Assembly: GCF_007830315.1 (NCBI RefSeq)
Contig: NZ_VLKJ01000002.1
Span: forward strand, 372,001 to 436,000
Source of the DNA: Novosphingobium taihuense
GTDB lineage: Bacteria; Pseudomonadota; Alphaproteobacteria; Sphingomonadales; Sphingomonadaceae
Reading direction: 5' to 3'
DNA: 64,000 bases
The translations under genes were made by a program, and so were the position numbers. Below the pieces are notes generated by a model, which saw only the letters and a program-made list of their open reading frames with translations, searched no databases and was not told where the DNA came from. Numbering within the stretch: position 1 is the stretch's first letter; the number at the start of each line of letters is the position of its first letter. This document shows positions 7,969-17,310 of the stretch, one piece after another.

Positions 7969-9552
7969 ATGAACATCACAGCTGACTATGTCATCGTCGG
8001 ATCAGGCAGTGCCGGTGCAGTTCTCGCCGCACGCCTGAGTGAAAATCCTGCAGTCACGGTGGTGCTACTCGAAGCTGGGAAGGATCGGACAAAGGAGCTG
8101 TTTGTCCGGATGCCTGCGGGCTCGTTCGCAATGATGCAGCGGGAACGCTACGACTGGTCTTATCAGACCGAGCCCGATCCTACCATTGGCAACAGGACGC
8201 TGAACTGGTCGGGCGGCAAGATGCTGGGTGGATCGAGTTCGATCAACGGCATGGTCTATGTTCGGGGCAACCGGCAGGATTACGATCGCTGGGAAGCTGA
8301 TGGCGCGATTGGTTGGGGCTGGAACGCCATGCTGCCCTATTTCCTCCGTTCGGAGCAATTTACAGGGCCAAACAGCCAGTGGCATGGGTCCCACGGTCCC
8401 ATGAAGGTAGGACCAGCAAACGCCCGCCATCCGATCTGCGACGCAGTCATCGGAGCATTCGAGGCATGTGGTGTGCCACGTCTTTCTGAATACTGCGCGG
8501 GTGAACAGTTCGGCGTATACGATATTTACACCACCGCGCCCGGCGGAACACGAAGGAGCACTGCCGAAGCTTTCTTGTCCGAGGCACGGCACAGGCAAAA
8601 CCTGACTATCGTCACAGACGCTATGGCCGACAAGGTCATCATCAAGGATGGCTGCGCCGTCGGCGTGCGTGCTCTGGTAGGCGGGGAAGCGCGCGATTTC
8701 ATGGCGGGCGAAGTCATCGTTTCTGCCGGAACGCTGCAGAGCCCGGGCGTCCTCATGCGATCTGGCATTGGACCATCGGCGCATTTGCAGGAGCTAGGCA
8801 TTCCGGTCGTGGCTGATCTGCCCGTCGGCCGCAATCTTCATGATCACAATGGTGTCTCGACCAGCCGCTTTATCGACATGCCGACATACAACAGCCCGTT
8901 CGGGCCGTGGACCATCGCAAAGAATCTTGCACGCTGGATGATCAAGAAGGATGGCCCGATGGCCAGTGCGGCGGTCCACGTCATGGCTGGCGTGAAATCA
9001 CATCTGGCATCAGATGAAGCAGACGTCTCCATCAGCATGCTCGCCCTGGCGATTGATATCAGTAGTGGCGCGCCACGCATGTCGAACCGACCGGGCATCA
9101 CGATTGGCGGCAGCAACATGCGGCCACGGAGCCGAGGCGAGTTGCGTCTGCGCAGTACTGACCCGCGTGATAAGCCGGTGATCGATCACCGCCTTCTATC
9201 GGACGAAAGTGATCTCGAACGCCTCGTGTTTTTCCTTAAGTTCGTAGATCAGGTCTGGTCGTCGCAACCCCTTTCAAATCATGTCACCGGCATGAACTCG
9301 CCCGAGCGCCCGCTTGTTACAGATGATGAGCGTCGCGACTGGATCAGGTCGATGGTCGGGATCGGCTATCACCCTGTTGGCACCTGCCGGATGGGGGGAG
9401 TAGGCTCGGTATGCGACCCCGAACTGCGCGTGCGCGGGGTGTCCGGTTTGCGTGTTTGCGATGCCTCGGTAATGCCTCAGGTTGTTTCCGGAAACACGAA
9501 TGCTGCCACAATCGCACTTGCTGAAAGAGCGGCAGATCTCATCCGCGGCTAA
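7969..9552 (+). CDS. GMC family FAD-dependent oxidoreductase (choline dehydrogenase-like)
   Basis: A 527-residue glucose-methanol-choline oxidoreductase. The N-terminal FAD motif GSGSAGAVLAARLSE, the GMC signature MLGGSSSINGMVYVRG, the second signature SAGTLQSPGVLMRSGIG and the C-terminal active-site region GYHPVGTCRMG with the base histidine are present. It oxidises an alcohol to an aldehyde or ketone, passing electrons to oxygen or a quinone. ATG 7969 is chosen because the family N terminus starts there; the open frame extends to 7918. It lies 128 bp after the ALDH gene and is probably the last operon gene. A second, diverged GMC gene begins at 62969. Confidence 0.92.
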   Translation: MNITADYVIVGSGSAGAVLAARLSENPAVTVVLLEAGKDRTKELFVRMPAGSFAMMQRERYDWSYQTEPDPTIGNRTLNWSGGKMLGGSSSINGMVYVRGNRQDYDRWEADGAIGWGWNAMLPYFLRSEQFTGPNSQWHGSHGPMKVGPANARHPICDAVIGAFEACGVPRLSEYCAGEQFGVYDIYTTAPGGTRRSTAEAFLSEARHRQNLTIVTDAMADKVIIKDGCAVGVRALVGGEARDFMAGEVIVSAGTLQSPGVLMRSGIGPSAHLQELGIPVVADLPVGRNLHDHNGVSTSRFIDMPTYNSPFGPWTIAKNLARWMIKKDGPMASAAVHVMAGVKSHLASDEADVSISMLALAIDISSGAPRMSNRPGITIGGSNMRPRSRGELRLRSTDPRDKPVIDHRLLSDESDLERLVFFLKFVDQVWSSQPLSNHVTGMNSPERPLVTDDERRDWIRSMVGIGYHPVGTCRMGGVGSVCDPELRVRGVSGLRVCDASVMPQVVSGNTNAATIALAERAADLIRG

Positions 9553-9870
9553 GGCAGGGGCACGTCGGTAATCAGGTCATGGCAGCGTTCGCGGTGTGAC
9601 CTTGTCTGCGTGACGTGGAAGTGCGGTACGACGGGCTATTCGCCAGCGTCACTGGGACCGGCCGCAAGCTTGGCTCCTGGCAGGGCGGTCGTGCTCTCCA
9701 GACGCACGTTAAAAGTCCTCTTCAATGACATCGTTGTTGCGCAGCATGGCATCAAAAACAATGCGGTATGCGATCTGGGATTATCCTGTTGGTCGAAGGA
9801 TTTTCCGCCAATCACTCATTCAACGATTGGTATTTCATGTGCGGCCCTGGTACGTCGCTCCCATCGTCGT
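9553..9870. other. Intergenic region between convergent genes, possible coding scar
   Basis: A 318-bp stretch between the convergent GMC and crotonase genes. I find no intact gene or clear terminator. On the minus strand, about 9723-9783, a short run reads like the end of a protein (SQIAYRIVFDAMLRN, then DVIEEDF and a TAA stop) but cannot be extended upstream, so it may be a scar of a lost gene. Confidence 0.3.
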
Positions 9871-10671
9871 CTACGCTGATGCATTCCGCTTTTGCGCATC
9901 GATCATTGACTGAACGATCTGGCCATGTTCCGGTCCTTGTGTCTGGGCAAACTGCAATTCCATTTGCGCCCGCAGAACGGTGTCCATGACAGCCTTTGAA
10001 TACTGATTGAATAGCTGTTTGGACCCAGCAAGCGCACTGCGAGGTTGGCGTGAAATGCGCTCGGCCATAGAAAGCGCTTCGCTCATCAAATCCTGAAGCG
10101 GCACGACCTTGTTGGCTAATCCACAGGCGACCGCTTCGACTGCGGGCAACCGATCACCGGTGAACGCCAGTTCCTTTGCCTTGTGCAGCGAGGTCAGGAA
10201 CGGCCAGGTAACGGAGATCCCATCGCCTATGACAAGGCCTACGTTGACATGGGGCTCGATGATGAAAGCATTCTCGGACATGATGACGATATCGGAAAGG
10301 GCAAGCAGCGTAGCGCCAAAACCAACGGCAGCGCCGTTCACTGCCGCAATGACCGGTACGGGGATGTCCAGCATTGCAGCGATGAAGTCCCGCCCATTTG
10401 CAATCGTATCGTTAGCGACCTGAGGATCGCGCGCCGTTGCAACGAAATGGGCAAAGTCTCCGCCGGCGCTGAACGCCTTGCCAGCGCCGGTTATGATCAC
10501 GGCCCGAACACTATCGTCTGCAGCAAGTGACCGGGCGGTTTCTGTCAATTTGAAAAGCAGTGCCGTAGACGCAGGATTGCGGTCTGCGGGTCGATTGAGC
10601 GTCAGGACTCGCACTGATCCATGGTTCTCAATCAGCAGATCGTCTTGTGCCTCATAATGTGCAGCAGTCAT
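9871..10671 (-). CDS. Enoyl-CoA hydratase/isomerase family protein
   Basis: A 266-residue crotonase. TLNRPADRNPAS at the N terminus, the oxyanion-hole segment FSAGGDFAHF and NGAAVGFGATLLAL are visible. The catalytic region reads IIEPHVNVGLVIGDG: a glutamate is kept at the EP position, but the second position carries aspartate in a GDG motif. The crotonase at 31016 has the same GDG arrangement (DPHVAVGYAAGDGG), so the two are paralogues. The start has AGGA 7 bp upstream. Alone on its strand, divergent from the truncated sulfotransferase. Probably hydrates, isomerises or cleaves a CoA thioester. Confidence 0.88.
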   Translation of the reverse strand: MTAAHYEAQDDLLIENHGSVRVLTLNRPADRNPASTALLFKLTETARSLAADDSVRAVIITGAGKAFSAGGDFAHFVATARDPQVANDTIANGRDFIAAMLDIPVPVIAAVNGAAVGFGATLLALSDIVIMSENAFIIEPHVNVGLVIGDGISVTWPFLTSLHKAKELAFTGDRLPAVEAVACGLANKVVPLQDLMSEALSMAERISRQPRSALAGSKQLFNQYSKAVMDTVLRAQMELQFAQTQGPEHGQIVQSMIDAQKRNASA

Positions 10672-10855
10672 CGCAATTCCTACGTTTTCTCGTGAGACGT
10701 ACCATGACTAATGACATAGCCCTGCAAAAGCGATGTTCGCCGCGGAGGCTCCGTTATCGGTCATGCGATCCCTTCGAAGCGATTCTTGCGCCTGAATGGA
10801 CACCGGGCCAGCGGTAGGCCGTCGGTCGCATGCACGTCGCTACGGGAATTGGCCA

Positions 10856-11476
10856 ATGATTGCGCAGGGAGACGATCTGCTTCGTTCCGCCGAGGCCGCT
10901 ACTGGCCATGGGGATTGGGGCGGACCGGAGCACTTTGAAGCAGAGTTTCGAAGATTGTTGCATGCGATGGTCGAAGACTTGAACGGTGCCGCAGATCTGA
11001 CCAAAGCTGGCCGTGAAGTGGCCCGGAGGAGGATTGCCGCTGTTCTGACGGCTCGGCTCGAGTTTGTTGCTGATCGTCGTGCCGACCCTGCGATCGGCAG
11101 CGAGGAAATAACAGCGCCGCTGTTCATTACCGGAATGCCAAGATCGGGTACCACGTTCCTGCATGGATTGATGGCGCAAGATCCCCGCAATCGAGCGCCG
11201 GTGGGGTGCGACCACGCTTGGCGTTGCAGAAAGCCCGCCTGGAAGATCGCGTTTTGCTTAACATCCGGGCCACATCTTCGACATTCCCGGCCTTCTCCAG
11301 GCCTATCCCGATGCGCGCAATGCCGCGAAGACAACCCTTGTCCCGCTGTCCGAACTTCGCGAGCATTTGCCAGCAGACGTGGCGCGTGTCACGCCCGCCC
11401 GTCGCGCAAAAGACTATTGCAGCGCGCAAAAAGGGCTTTCTTCGCAGGCACGACTGGGGCCGCTGAGCTTTCGTGA
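10856..11476 (+). pseudogene. Truncated/frameshifted sulfotransferase-family gene
   Basis: The first 110 residues or so match the N-terminal part of Sulfotransfer_3-type proteins: GDDLLRSAEAATG, FRRLLHAMVEDL, then the PAPS-loop-like segment PLFITGMPRSGTTFLH. The intact relative at 27893 has PIFIIGFPRTGTSIQQ at the same place. After QDPRNRAP the frame changes to arginine- and cysteine-rich sequence with no family similarity. Another frame from about 11270 reads more like coding sequence (HIFDIPGLLQAYPDARNAAK), so the gene has a frameshift and probably internal deletion, and lacks the rest of a roughly 390-residue protein. Likely non-functional. Confidence 0.72.
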
Positions 11477-11546
11477 GAACCGGCCCTTCACCTAATCCGC
11501 CTTCGCTCTCAAAGTGCAGGCGTCATGTCAGAAAGCAGGCTTTATA

Positions 11547-12344
11547 ATGAACGGGGTCAAGACTTTTGAAGGTACGCTGTTCGACCTGACCGGACATACC
11601 GCCTTGGTGACGGGCGGCAGCCGCGGGATTGGACGGGCGATCTGTGAGCGGCTGGCTCAGCATGGAGCCAATGTGATCATCGCTGGCCGCAAGCTTGATT
11701 CGGCTGAAGCAGCGGCCTCGGCGATCAACGCCCGATCGGGAGGAAGGGCTCTTGGCGTTGCCGCCAACATCACTCGTGCCGATCAGCTTGAAGCTCTTGT
11801 TGCTGCAGGAGAGGCTGCATTCGGCACAATCGACATCCTTGTCACCAATGCTGGCCTGCACATTCATGTCGGCCCAAGTGCCGAGATGACTGAGGCTGTT
11901 CTCGAAAAGACGATCGACGGAAACTTTCGCGCCCTTCATCGGCTGGCACAGCGGCTGCTTCCGGGAATGTTGACGCAAGGCTGGGGCCGGATCGTCAACA
12001 TCGGGACGATTGCAGCGCACTTCGGCAGTGGCGTGTACCACAGCTATACCCTGAGCAAGCAACTGGGGATGCAGTACACTCGCAATATTGCAGTCGAACA
12101 CGGTGCCGCAGGCATACGAGCCAACACGGTTTCGCCAGGTCTTATCAAGACCGACATGGCTCAGGGATTGATCGATAATCCTGCAGAACTGGCGAAGGAA
12201 ATGGCGCGATCCACTGTTGGTCGGTTCGGTGATCCAGACGAGATCGCTGGCGTTGTGGTCATGCTGGCCAGTGCCGCCGGCGGATACATCAACGGCCAGA
12301 CCATTCCTGTCGATGGCGGGCAGACGATACGATACGTGGTTTAA
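11547..12344 (+). CDS. SDR family NAD(P)-dependent oxidoreductase
   Basis: A 265-residue classical SDR: TGGSRGIG cofactor motif, TNAG in place of NNAG, YTLSK catalytic pair and NGQTIPVDGG near the C terminus. The residue 13 before the catalytic tyrosine, normally serine, is threonine (GTIAAH). An arginine after strand 2 (IIAGRK) favours NADP(H). ATG 11547 is chosen over 11514 because the conserved fold begins soon after. First gene of a three-gene forward operon with an NmrA-type protein (12 bp later) and a P450; likely oxidises or reduces a product of that P450. Confidence 0.9.
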   Translation: MNGVKTFEGTLFDLTGHTALVTGGSRGIGRAICERLAQHGANVIIAGRKLDSAEAAASAINARSGGRALGVAANITRADQLEALVAAGEAAFGTIDILVTNAGLHIHVGPSAEMTEAVLEKTIDGNFRALHRLAQRLLPGMLTQGWGRIVNIGTIAAHFGSGVYHSYTLSKQLGMQYTRNIAVEHGAAGIRANTVSPGLIKTDMAQGLIDNPAELAKEMARSTVGRFGDPDEIAGVVVMLASAAGGYINGQTIPVDGGQTIRYVV

Positions 12345-12356
12345 GGAGTGCGATGA

Positions 12357-13280
12357 ATGGCTACAGATAAAATCGTCCTGGTGACAGGCGCTACCGGTAT
12401 GCAGGGCGGGGCAGTCGTCGACGCCCTTTTGGACAAGGGTTTCAAGACAAGAGCGCTGGTCCGCGATACAAATTCAGCTGCTGCGCGCGCACTTGCCGAA
12501 CGCGGCGTAGAAACCTGTCAAGGCAGCTTCGATGACGTAGCAAGCCTCGAAGCCGCCATGGACGGCGCCTACGGCGTATTTTCGATGCAGAACGTATCGC
12601 TTCCCGACGATCCGGATTCCGAATTGCGGCATGGGGCCAATCTCGTCGATGCGGCTCGCAAAACTGGCGTTCAGGTTTTTGTGCATACGTCTGTTGCACG
12701 TGCAGGCAGGCAATCGGAATTCGCTGGATGGTCGGAAGGCCGGTGGTACGAGGGTTACTGGAACGGCAAGTCTGGCGTGAATGACATCGTGAGGGCGTCT
12801 GGCTTGCCGAACTGGGTTATCATCAAGCCAGCCTACATGCTCGAGAACTTCCTGCCACCCAAGGTCTCTTTCATGTATCCGGGATTTGGCGGCAAGGTTA
12901 TTGAGACCGCCATGTCTGCAGACGCCCGGCTGGATGTTGTTTCCGCGACAGACGTAGGCCGTTTTGCAGCAGCAGCTTTTGCCGATCCGGCTCGGTTCTC
13001 TGGCGAAGAGATCGACCTTGCAGCTGCCAAGGTCACCATGGGTGAAATGGCAAAGTTCATTTCCGATGCCACTGGCGTGTCGGTTTCGGCTCATAGCTTC
13101 GCTCCGGATGACCTCGTCGCCAAGGGTTACATGCCAGGTCTTGTCGACAGTCAGGTTTGGGCGACAGTCGAGGGGTATCAAGTCGACCTCGATCGGGCCG
13201 CATCCTTCGGGGTGGACCTCGAAAGTCCAGAGGCATGGGCAAAACGCAACAGCACTCGCTTCCAATTCGATCCCAACTGA
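12357..13280 (+). CDS. NmrA-like/atypical SDR NAD(P)-binding protein
   Basis: A 307-residue atypical SDR. The N-terminal Rossmann motif TGATGMQGGAVVDALL, the strand-2 arginine (RALVRD) and the segment FVHTSVARAG are typical of NmrA/isoflavone-reductase-like proteins, which use NADPH to reduce substrates or act as redox sensors. No YxxxK pair is seen, as expected for NmrA. The start has AAGGAG 8 bp upstream. It follows an SDR and precedes a P450 in the same operon, so an enzyme role is more likely than regulation. Confidence 0.85.
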   Translation: MATDKIVLVTGATGMQGGAVVDALLDKGFKTRALVRDTNSAAARALAERGVETCQGSFDDVASLEAAMDGAYGVFSMQNVSLPDDPDSELRHGANLVDAARKTGVQVFVHTSVARAGRQSEFAGWSEGRWYEGYWNGKSGVNDIVRASGLPNWVIIKPAYMLENFLPPKVSFMYPGFGGKVIETAMSADARLDVVSATDVGRFAAAAFADPARFSGEEIDLAAAKVTMGEMAKFISDATGVSVSAHSFAPDDLVAKGYMPGLVDSQVWATVEGYQVDLDRAASFGVDLESPEAWAKRNSTRFQFDPN

Positions 13281-13306
13281 GCGGATGCACGGTGGAAGGT
13301 AAAGCT

Positions 13307-14512
13307 ATGAACATCGTTTATCCCGCCGGAGCCTCGGCATTGGCCGACAGGGCTGCCTTCCACAATCGCCTCAGGCGAGCCGGCCCGGTTTCCCGAGCCG
13401 GCGATGGCGACTACTATCTTGTCGCAGGCTTCGAAGCGGTGAAGACTCTGCTTGAAGACCATGGCCGCTTTTCAAAGGTGGACGGCAATCAGCTTGCGCC
13501 AATGGAGCACAATTACGCACTGAATCAGGACCCTCCGTCGTTCAGTCGGTTCAGGGCAATCTACAATGCCTACATGTCGCCCAAAGGTGTCCGCCGATGG
13601 GCAGACGCGTGCACCGAGATTGCCGAGGAGCTGCTTGACCGGCTTGAACCCCTTGGCTCAGGCGACCTTCTGGACCTTTTCGGCAAGCCATTGCCAGCTG
13701 CGGTAACCGCCAAGGCAGTTGGCCTGCCGGAAGGGCAGATCGAGCGGTATCGGACATGGACCGACGCGTTTCTCGGCACCATGATCGAAGATCCGGCAAT
13801 GCAGATGCGCATCATCGAGGAAATGTACGCGTTCTTCGATGAGGAGCTGGAGAGGAGGCGAGCCACCTTGCAAGCCTCAGGCATCGACAGGCCTGCACCG
13901 GATCATGTGGGAACGGTCCTCGGAGATAACCTGATATCTCTCCTGCTGACAACACAGGTCGGCGGACGGTACCTGACAGATGACGAAATCCGCCGCACGG
14001 TTCGTGGGTTCTTTCTTGGAGGTGTCGACACCACTGGAGCCCTGATTCTGAACACGTTGCATCGGCTGTTAGAGCAGCCTGAGTTGTGGCAAGCAGTCAG
14101 AAAGGATCACAGCCTGATCCCTGCTGCAATCGAGGAATCGCTTCGTTTTGATCCGCCAGCGTTCGGAATGTTCCGCGGTACCACTTGTGATTTCGCGATG
14201 GGCGAGACCGAACTATGTGCCAATTCGCGCGTCTTGTATTCAATCCCCAGCGCCAACCGCGACCCTGAGATATTTGAAGATCCCGACACCTTCCGTCTCG
14301 ACCGAAAGCCGGTAAAGGGCGGTATCAACCACCTGTCGTTCGGGGGCGGAGCGCACTTCTGCCCAGGCGCATGGACGGCGCGCATGGAAGCGGGCATTGC
14401 CTTGCGCCTGATCGTCGAGCGACTGCCGAAGCTGCGGCTGGTGGGGCCGGTAGAGCACTATGACCTGATAAACTTTTGGGTCGTCCGTCGCTTCCCGGCA
14501 GCGTGGGATTGA
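13307..14512 (+). CDS. Cytochrome P450
   Basis: A 401-residue soluble bacterial P450. The heme loop FGGGAHFCPG gives the ligand at about C352, ExxR is ESLR, and the I-helix is FFLGGVDTTGAL with the acid-threonine pair. The frame extends to 13157, but ATG 13307 follows GGAAGG and matches the family N terminus. It ends the SDR/NmrA/P450 operon and converges with the CoA ligase gene. It differs clearly from the other three P450s in the window. It needs a ferredoxin and reductase, neither of which is adjacent. Substrate unknown; an alicyclic or terpenoid compound is inferred. Confidence 0.92.
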   Translation: MNIVYPAGASALADRAAFHNRLRRAGPVSRAGDGDYYLVAGFEAVKTLLEDHGRFSKVDGNQLAPMEHNYALNQDPPSFSRFRAIYNAYMSPKGVRRWADACTEIAEELLDRLEPLGSGDLLDLFGKPLPAAVTAKAVGLPEGQIERYRTWTDAFLGTMIEDPAMQMRIIEEMYAFFDEELERRRATLQASGIDRPAPDHVGTVLGDNLISLLLTTQVGGRYLTDDEIRRTVRGFFLGGVDTTGALILNTLHRLLEQPELWQAVRKDHSLIPAAIEESLRFDPPAFGMFRGTTCDFAMGETELCANSRVLYSIPSANRDPEIFEDPDTFRLDRKPVKGGINHLSFGGGAHFCPGAWTARMEAGIALRLIVERLPKLRLVGPVEHYDLINFWVVRRFPAAWD

Positions 14513-14572
14513 GCTCCGGCTGAATCACAATCGGCCCCGCCTGACCGTTTCAAGGAACGATCGATATCGGGC

Positions 14573-16198
14573 TCATGCTTTCCCACGCCCCAATGCCGAT
14601 AATGCCTGCTTGCGCAGCTCGAACTTCTGTACTTTGCCCAATGGCGTGCGTGGGAGTTCCTTCACCAGAAACAGATGTCTTGGGACCTTGTAGTTCGCCA
14701 TCTGCTCGCGGCACCAGGCTGTGAATGTCGCAAGAGTGATCTCGGCATCATCTCGCGCAATGACAAACGCAGCAGTTACTTCTCCCATACGTTCGTCGGG
14801 CAATCCGATGACTGCCGCCTCAAGGATATCGGGATGTGCACCGAGCATGATCTCGATTTCAACCGGGTAGGCGTTGAACCCGCCGACGATAACGACATCC
14901 TTCAGCCGGTCGAGTATTCGCAGACGACCATCATTGTCGAGGCAGGCAACGTCCCCGGTATGGAGCCAGCCGTCGATGATTGTGGCCGCCGTTTGCACAG
15001 GATCGTCGAAAAACCCTTGCATCACGTTCGGCCCGCGGACGAGTAATTCACCCTGATCGCCGACTGCTACATCCGATCCATCTGCCGCCACAATGCGCAC
15101 CTGGGTTCCGGGTATGGGACGCCCGACCGTTGTCACGATGGCATCCAGCGGATCGCCGGGATAGTTCGTCGAGATCATCGCAGTGGCCTCGGTCTGGCCA
15201 TAGCTGGTCAGAAAGATATCGAAGCCCAGTACCTCATAGCCCGCCCGAATGATCTCGGGCGGCGTCTTTGCACCGCCTGTATGGCCCGTGCGGAGAGACG
15301 AGATATCGCGTTTGGAGAAATCGGGATGCTGCATCAGCGAGTAAAACACTGTTGGAGCGCCCGAAAGCTGGGTGATCTTCTCGCGCTCGATCAATGCCAG
15401 CATCTCGCCTGCATCAAACGCACTGAGCGGCCACATCGTCATCCCGCCCATCAGCGCTGACATCCAACCCGAGCGATAGCCAAAGGAATGGAAGAACGGA
15501 TTTACGATGGCTGTCCTGTCGGTTGACTGCAGGTCGTTGGATTGGCTCCAGAGGCCAGTCATCCAGAGTGCCTGTCCATGACCATGCATGGCGCCCTTGG
15601 GCTGACCAGTCGTACCGCTTGTGAACATGATGTCCAGCGTCGTGTCTGGCGTGACCTTTGCTGCGGCTTCGGCGAAGCGATTTCTGGCAACTTCATTCAA
15701 ATGGTCTGGAGCAAAATCCTGATCATCAATACGGATCAGGGCCTTGAGGCGCGTCAATTCGGCAATCGGCCTGCCATCGGCACTGGCGCCACCGCCTGCA
15801 GCAATGGCCATGGACGCATAATCCGTGCCGAGAAAACTGCCGACAGTAAAAAGCACCGAAGCGCCTGACCGTCGAAGAACATAGAGGATTTCAGGTCCCT
15901 TGAAACGGGTGTTGATGGGGACAAGGATTGCGCCGACGGACTGTGCCGCACAAGCCGCAACAATCCATCCGCTGCAGTTCGGCGCCAGAATCGCCACACG
16001 ATCGCCATATCTCACGCCAAGTTCAAGGAGGTGAGCTCCCAGCCCTGCCACGCGCCGCTCGAGTGCAGCAAAAGTGGTGACAGTGCCGTCCTCATCGATG
16101 CAAAAGGGCTTGTCCTGCCACTTTGCCGCCACATGTGCGATGACCCGTGGTAGAGTATGAGTCAGCCCAATCTCCAAGCCACCGTATACTCCGACCAT
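14573..16198 (-). CDS. AMP-dependent acyl-CoA synthetase/ligase (ANL superfamily)
   Basis: A 541-residue ANL enzyme that forms an acyl-adenylate and then an acyl-CoA. The P-loop TSGTTGQPKG, the A5 motif SYGQTEATAM, the A7 motif LHTGDVACLD, the hinge DRLKDVVIVGGFNAYP and the C-terminal lysine motif PLGKVQK are all intact. I chose the start at 16198, with AGGGG 10 bp upstream; ATGs at 16231 and 16246 are in frame. A divergent SDR remnant and then an SDR on the same strand lie upstream. It activates a carboxylic acid, either the growth substrate or an intermediate. Confidence 0.9.
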   Translation of the reverse strand: MVGVYGGLEIGLTHTLPRVIAHVAAKWQDKPFCIDEDGTVTTFAALERRVAGLGAHLLELGVRYGDRVAILAPNCSGWIVAACAAQSVGAILVPINTRFKGPEILYVLRRSGASVLFTVGSFLGTDYASMAIAAGGGASADGRPIAELTRLKALIRIDDQDFAPDHLNEVARNRFAEAAAKVTPDTTLDIMFTSGTTGQPKGAMHGHGQALWMTGLWSQSNDLQSTDRTAIVNPFFHSFGYRSGWMSALMGGMTMWPLSAFDAGEMLALIEREKITQLSGAPTVFYSLMQHPDFSKRDISSLRTGHTGGAKTPPEIIRAGYEVLGFDIFLTSYGQTEATAMISTNYPGDPLDAIVTTVGRPIPGTQVRIVAADGSDVAVGDQGELLVRGPNVMQGFFDDPVQTAATIIDGWLHTGDVACLDNDGRLRILDRLKDVVIVGGFNAYPVEIEIMLGAHPDILEAAVIGLPDERMGEVTAAFVIARDDAEITLATFTAWCREQMANYKVPRHLFLVKELPRTPLGKVQKFELRKQALSALGRGKA

Positions 16199-16297
16199 CG
16201 CTGTACATCCCCTAGAGCCAATGCCGGTCATTTCCGTCACGCACATCGTTTGTTCGCCTTGAACGAGTTGAGCAACAGCGCTTGGACATAAGGCACT

Positions 16298-16428
16298 GCT
16301 GACATCGCAGCCGCGATCCGGTGACAGCCATTCAGGTCTGTTGAGACGCAGCCCCTTACGTCACCGGCCAGATTCTGCCCGTAGACGGAGGGATCCACGT
16401 CCATCGGGCAGTCATTGGCCAGAGTTGA
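16298..16428 (+). pseudogene. C-terminal remnant of an SDR gene
   Basis: Plus-strand translation at 16345-16428 gives APYVTGQILPVDGG and then HVHRAVIGQS with a stop, the unmistakable C-terminal end of a classical SDR. Just upstream in another frame, 16298-16321 reads ADIAAAIR, which normally lies about 8 residues before the TGQ motif. The two pieces are separated by a frameshift and stops, and no upstream SDR portion remains. It is a decayed gene between the CoA ligase and SDR genes. Confidence 0.6.
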
Positions 16429-16479
16429 GCCGGTGGGACCAACGCAAGTGCTGCCTGCGACCTCCCGGTGGCTCCAGAA

Positions 16480-17310
16480 TCAATTGGAAGCTCTGGCGGC
16501 CATGATCTCCTTGTAGACCTCGCTTACGTCTGCAGTGACCTGCTTTACACCTCCACCACCATCCACCGGGAGAAGTTCGCCCGTGGTAAAGCTGCTATCG
16601 TCGGATGCGAGAAAGGCCACCATCCCAGCTATGTCAGCCGAGCTGCCAGCTCGCGGAATCATGTGAGTGGCGCGCATTGCGGCTCCGGCGACGGGATGGT
16701 CATGCAGGTGCGCATTCTGGGACGTCCTGATTGCACCGACTGCAATGCAATTGCTGCGGATGTTGTAGCCGGCATAATCGGTCGCAACCTGGCGCGACAG
16801 GCCTTCGAGAGCCGCCTTCGAGGCAGAGTACGCTGGCAGTCCGGGGGTTGCCTTCGTGCCGGCGCGGGAAGACAGATTCACGAATGATCCCCCGCCCGAT
16901 TTCTGCATCTCCGGGATCGCGTATTTGAAGAACCAGAATGGCCCCCAGAGGTTGATCAGCAATTGCCGTTGAAATCCATCGTTCGTCTCATCGATGACCG
17001 GCAGCGCACCGCCGCCACGGATCGCATCCACAGCTGCGGCAAGATTGACGACGATGTCCAGTCGCCCGAACGTCTCGACAGTCGAAGTGACGATGTTGCG
17101 GACATCTGCTTCAACACCGACATCAACCCGCTTGAACACGGCAATGCCGCCAGCCTTCACGATCCTTTGCGCACATGCCTCTCCGCGATCGGCGTCACGC
17201 CCACAACAGACAACCGACGCACCTTCCATTGCCAGGCGCTCGGCCACGGTTTCGCCCATTTCCTTGGTCGCGCCCGTCACAATCGCAATCCTGCCAGCCA
17301 GCCTCTGCAT
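16480..17310 (-). CDS. SDR family NAD(P)-dependent oxidoreductase
   Basis: A 276-residue SDR. TGATKEMG replaces the usual TGxxxGIG, NLAA replaces NNAG, and the catalytic serine (LSSRAG) and YSASK pair are intact, with TTGELLPVDGG near the C terminus followed by about 23 extra residues. The start at 17310 has the strong site GGAGAGAGG; the open frame upstream to 17490 lacks similarity. It is divergent from the DUF1214 gene, and a TTGAC/GTCAA palindrome lies between them. It precedes the CoA ligase on the same strand, with about 280 bp between. Confidence 0.9.
   Translation of the reverse strand: MQRLAGRIAIVTGATKEMGETVAERLAMEGASVVCCGRDADRGEACAQRIVKAGGIAVFKRVDVGVEADVRNIVTSTVETFGRLDIVVNLAAAVDAIRGGGALPVIDETNDGFQRQLLINLWGPFWFFKYAIPEMQKSGGGSFVNLSSRAGTKATPGLPAYSASKAALEGLSRQVATDYAGYNIRSNCIAVGAIRTSQNAHLHDHPVAGAAMRATHMIPRAGSSADIAGMVAFLASDDSSFTTGELLPVDGGGGVKQVTADVSEVYKEIMAARASN

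Noticed and set aside
12474..13265. 263-codon minus-strand frame
   Set aside because: Antisense to the NmrA-like gene, which has a clear Rossmann start and ribosome site.
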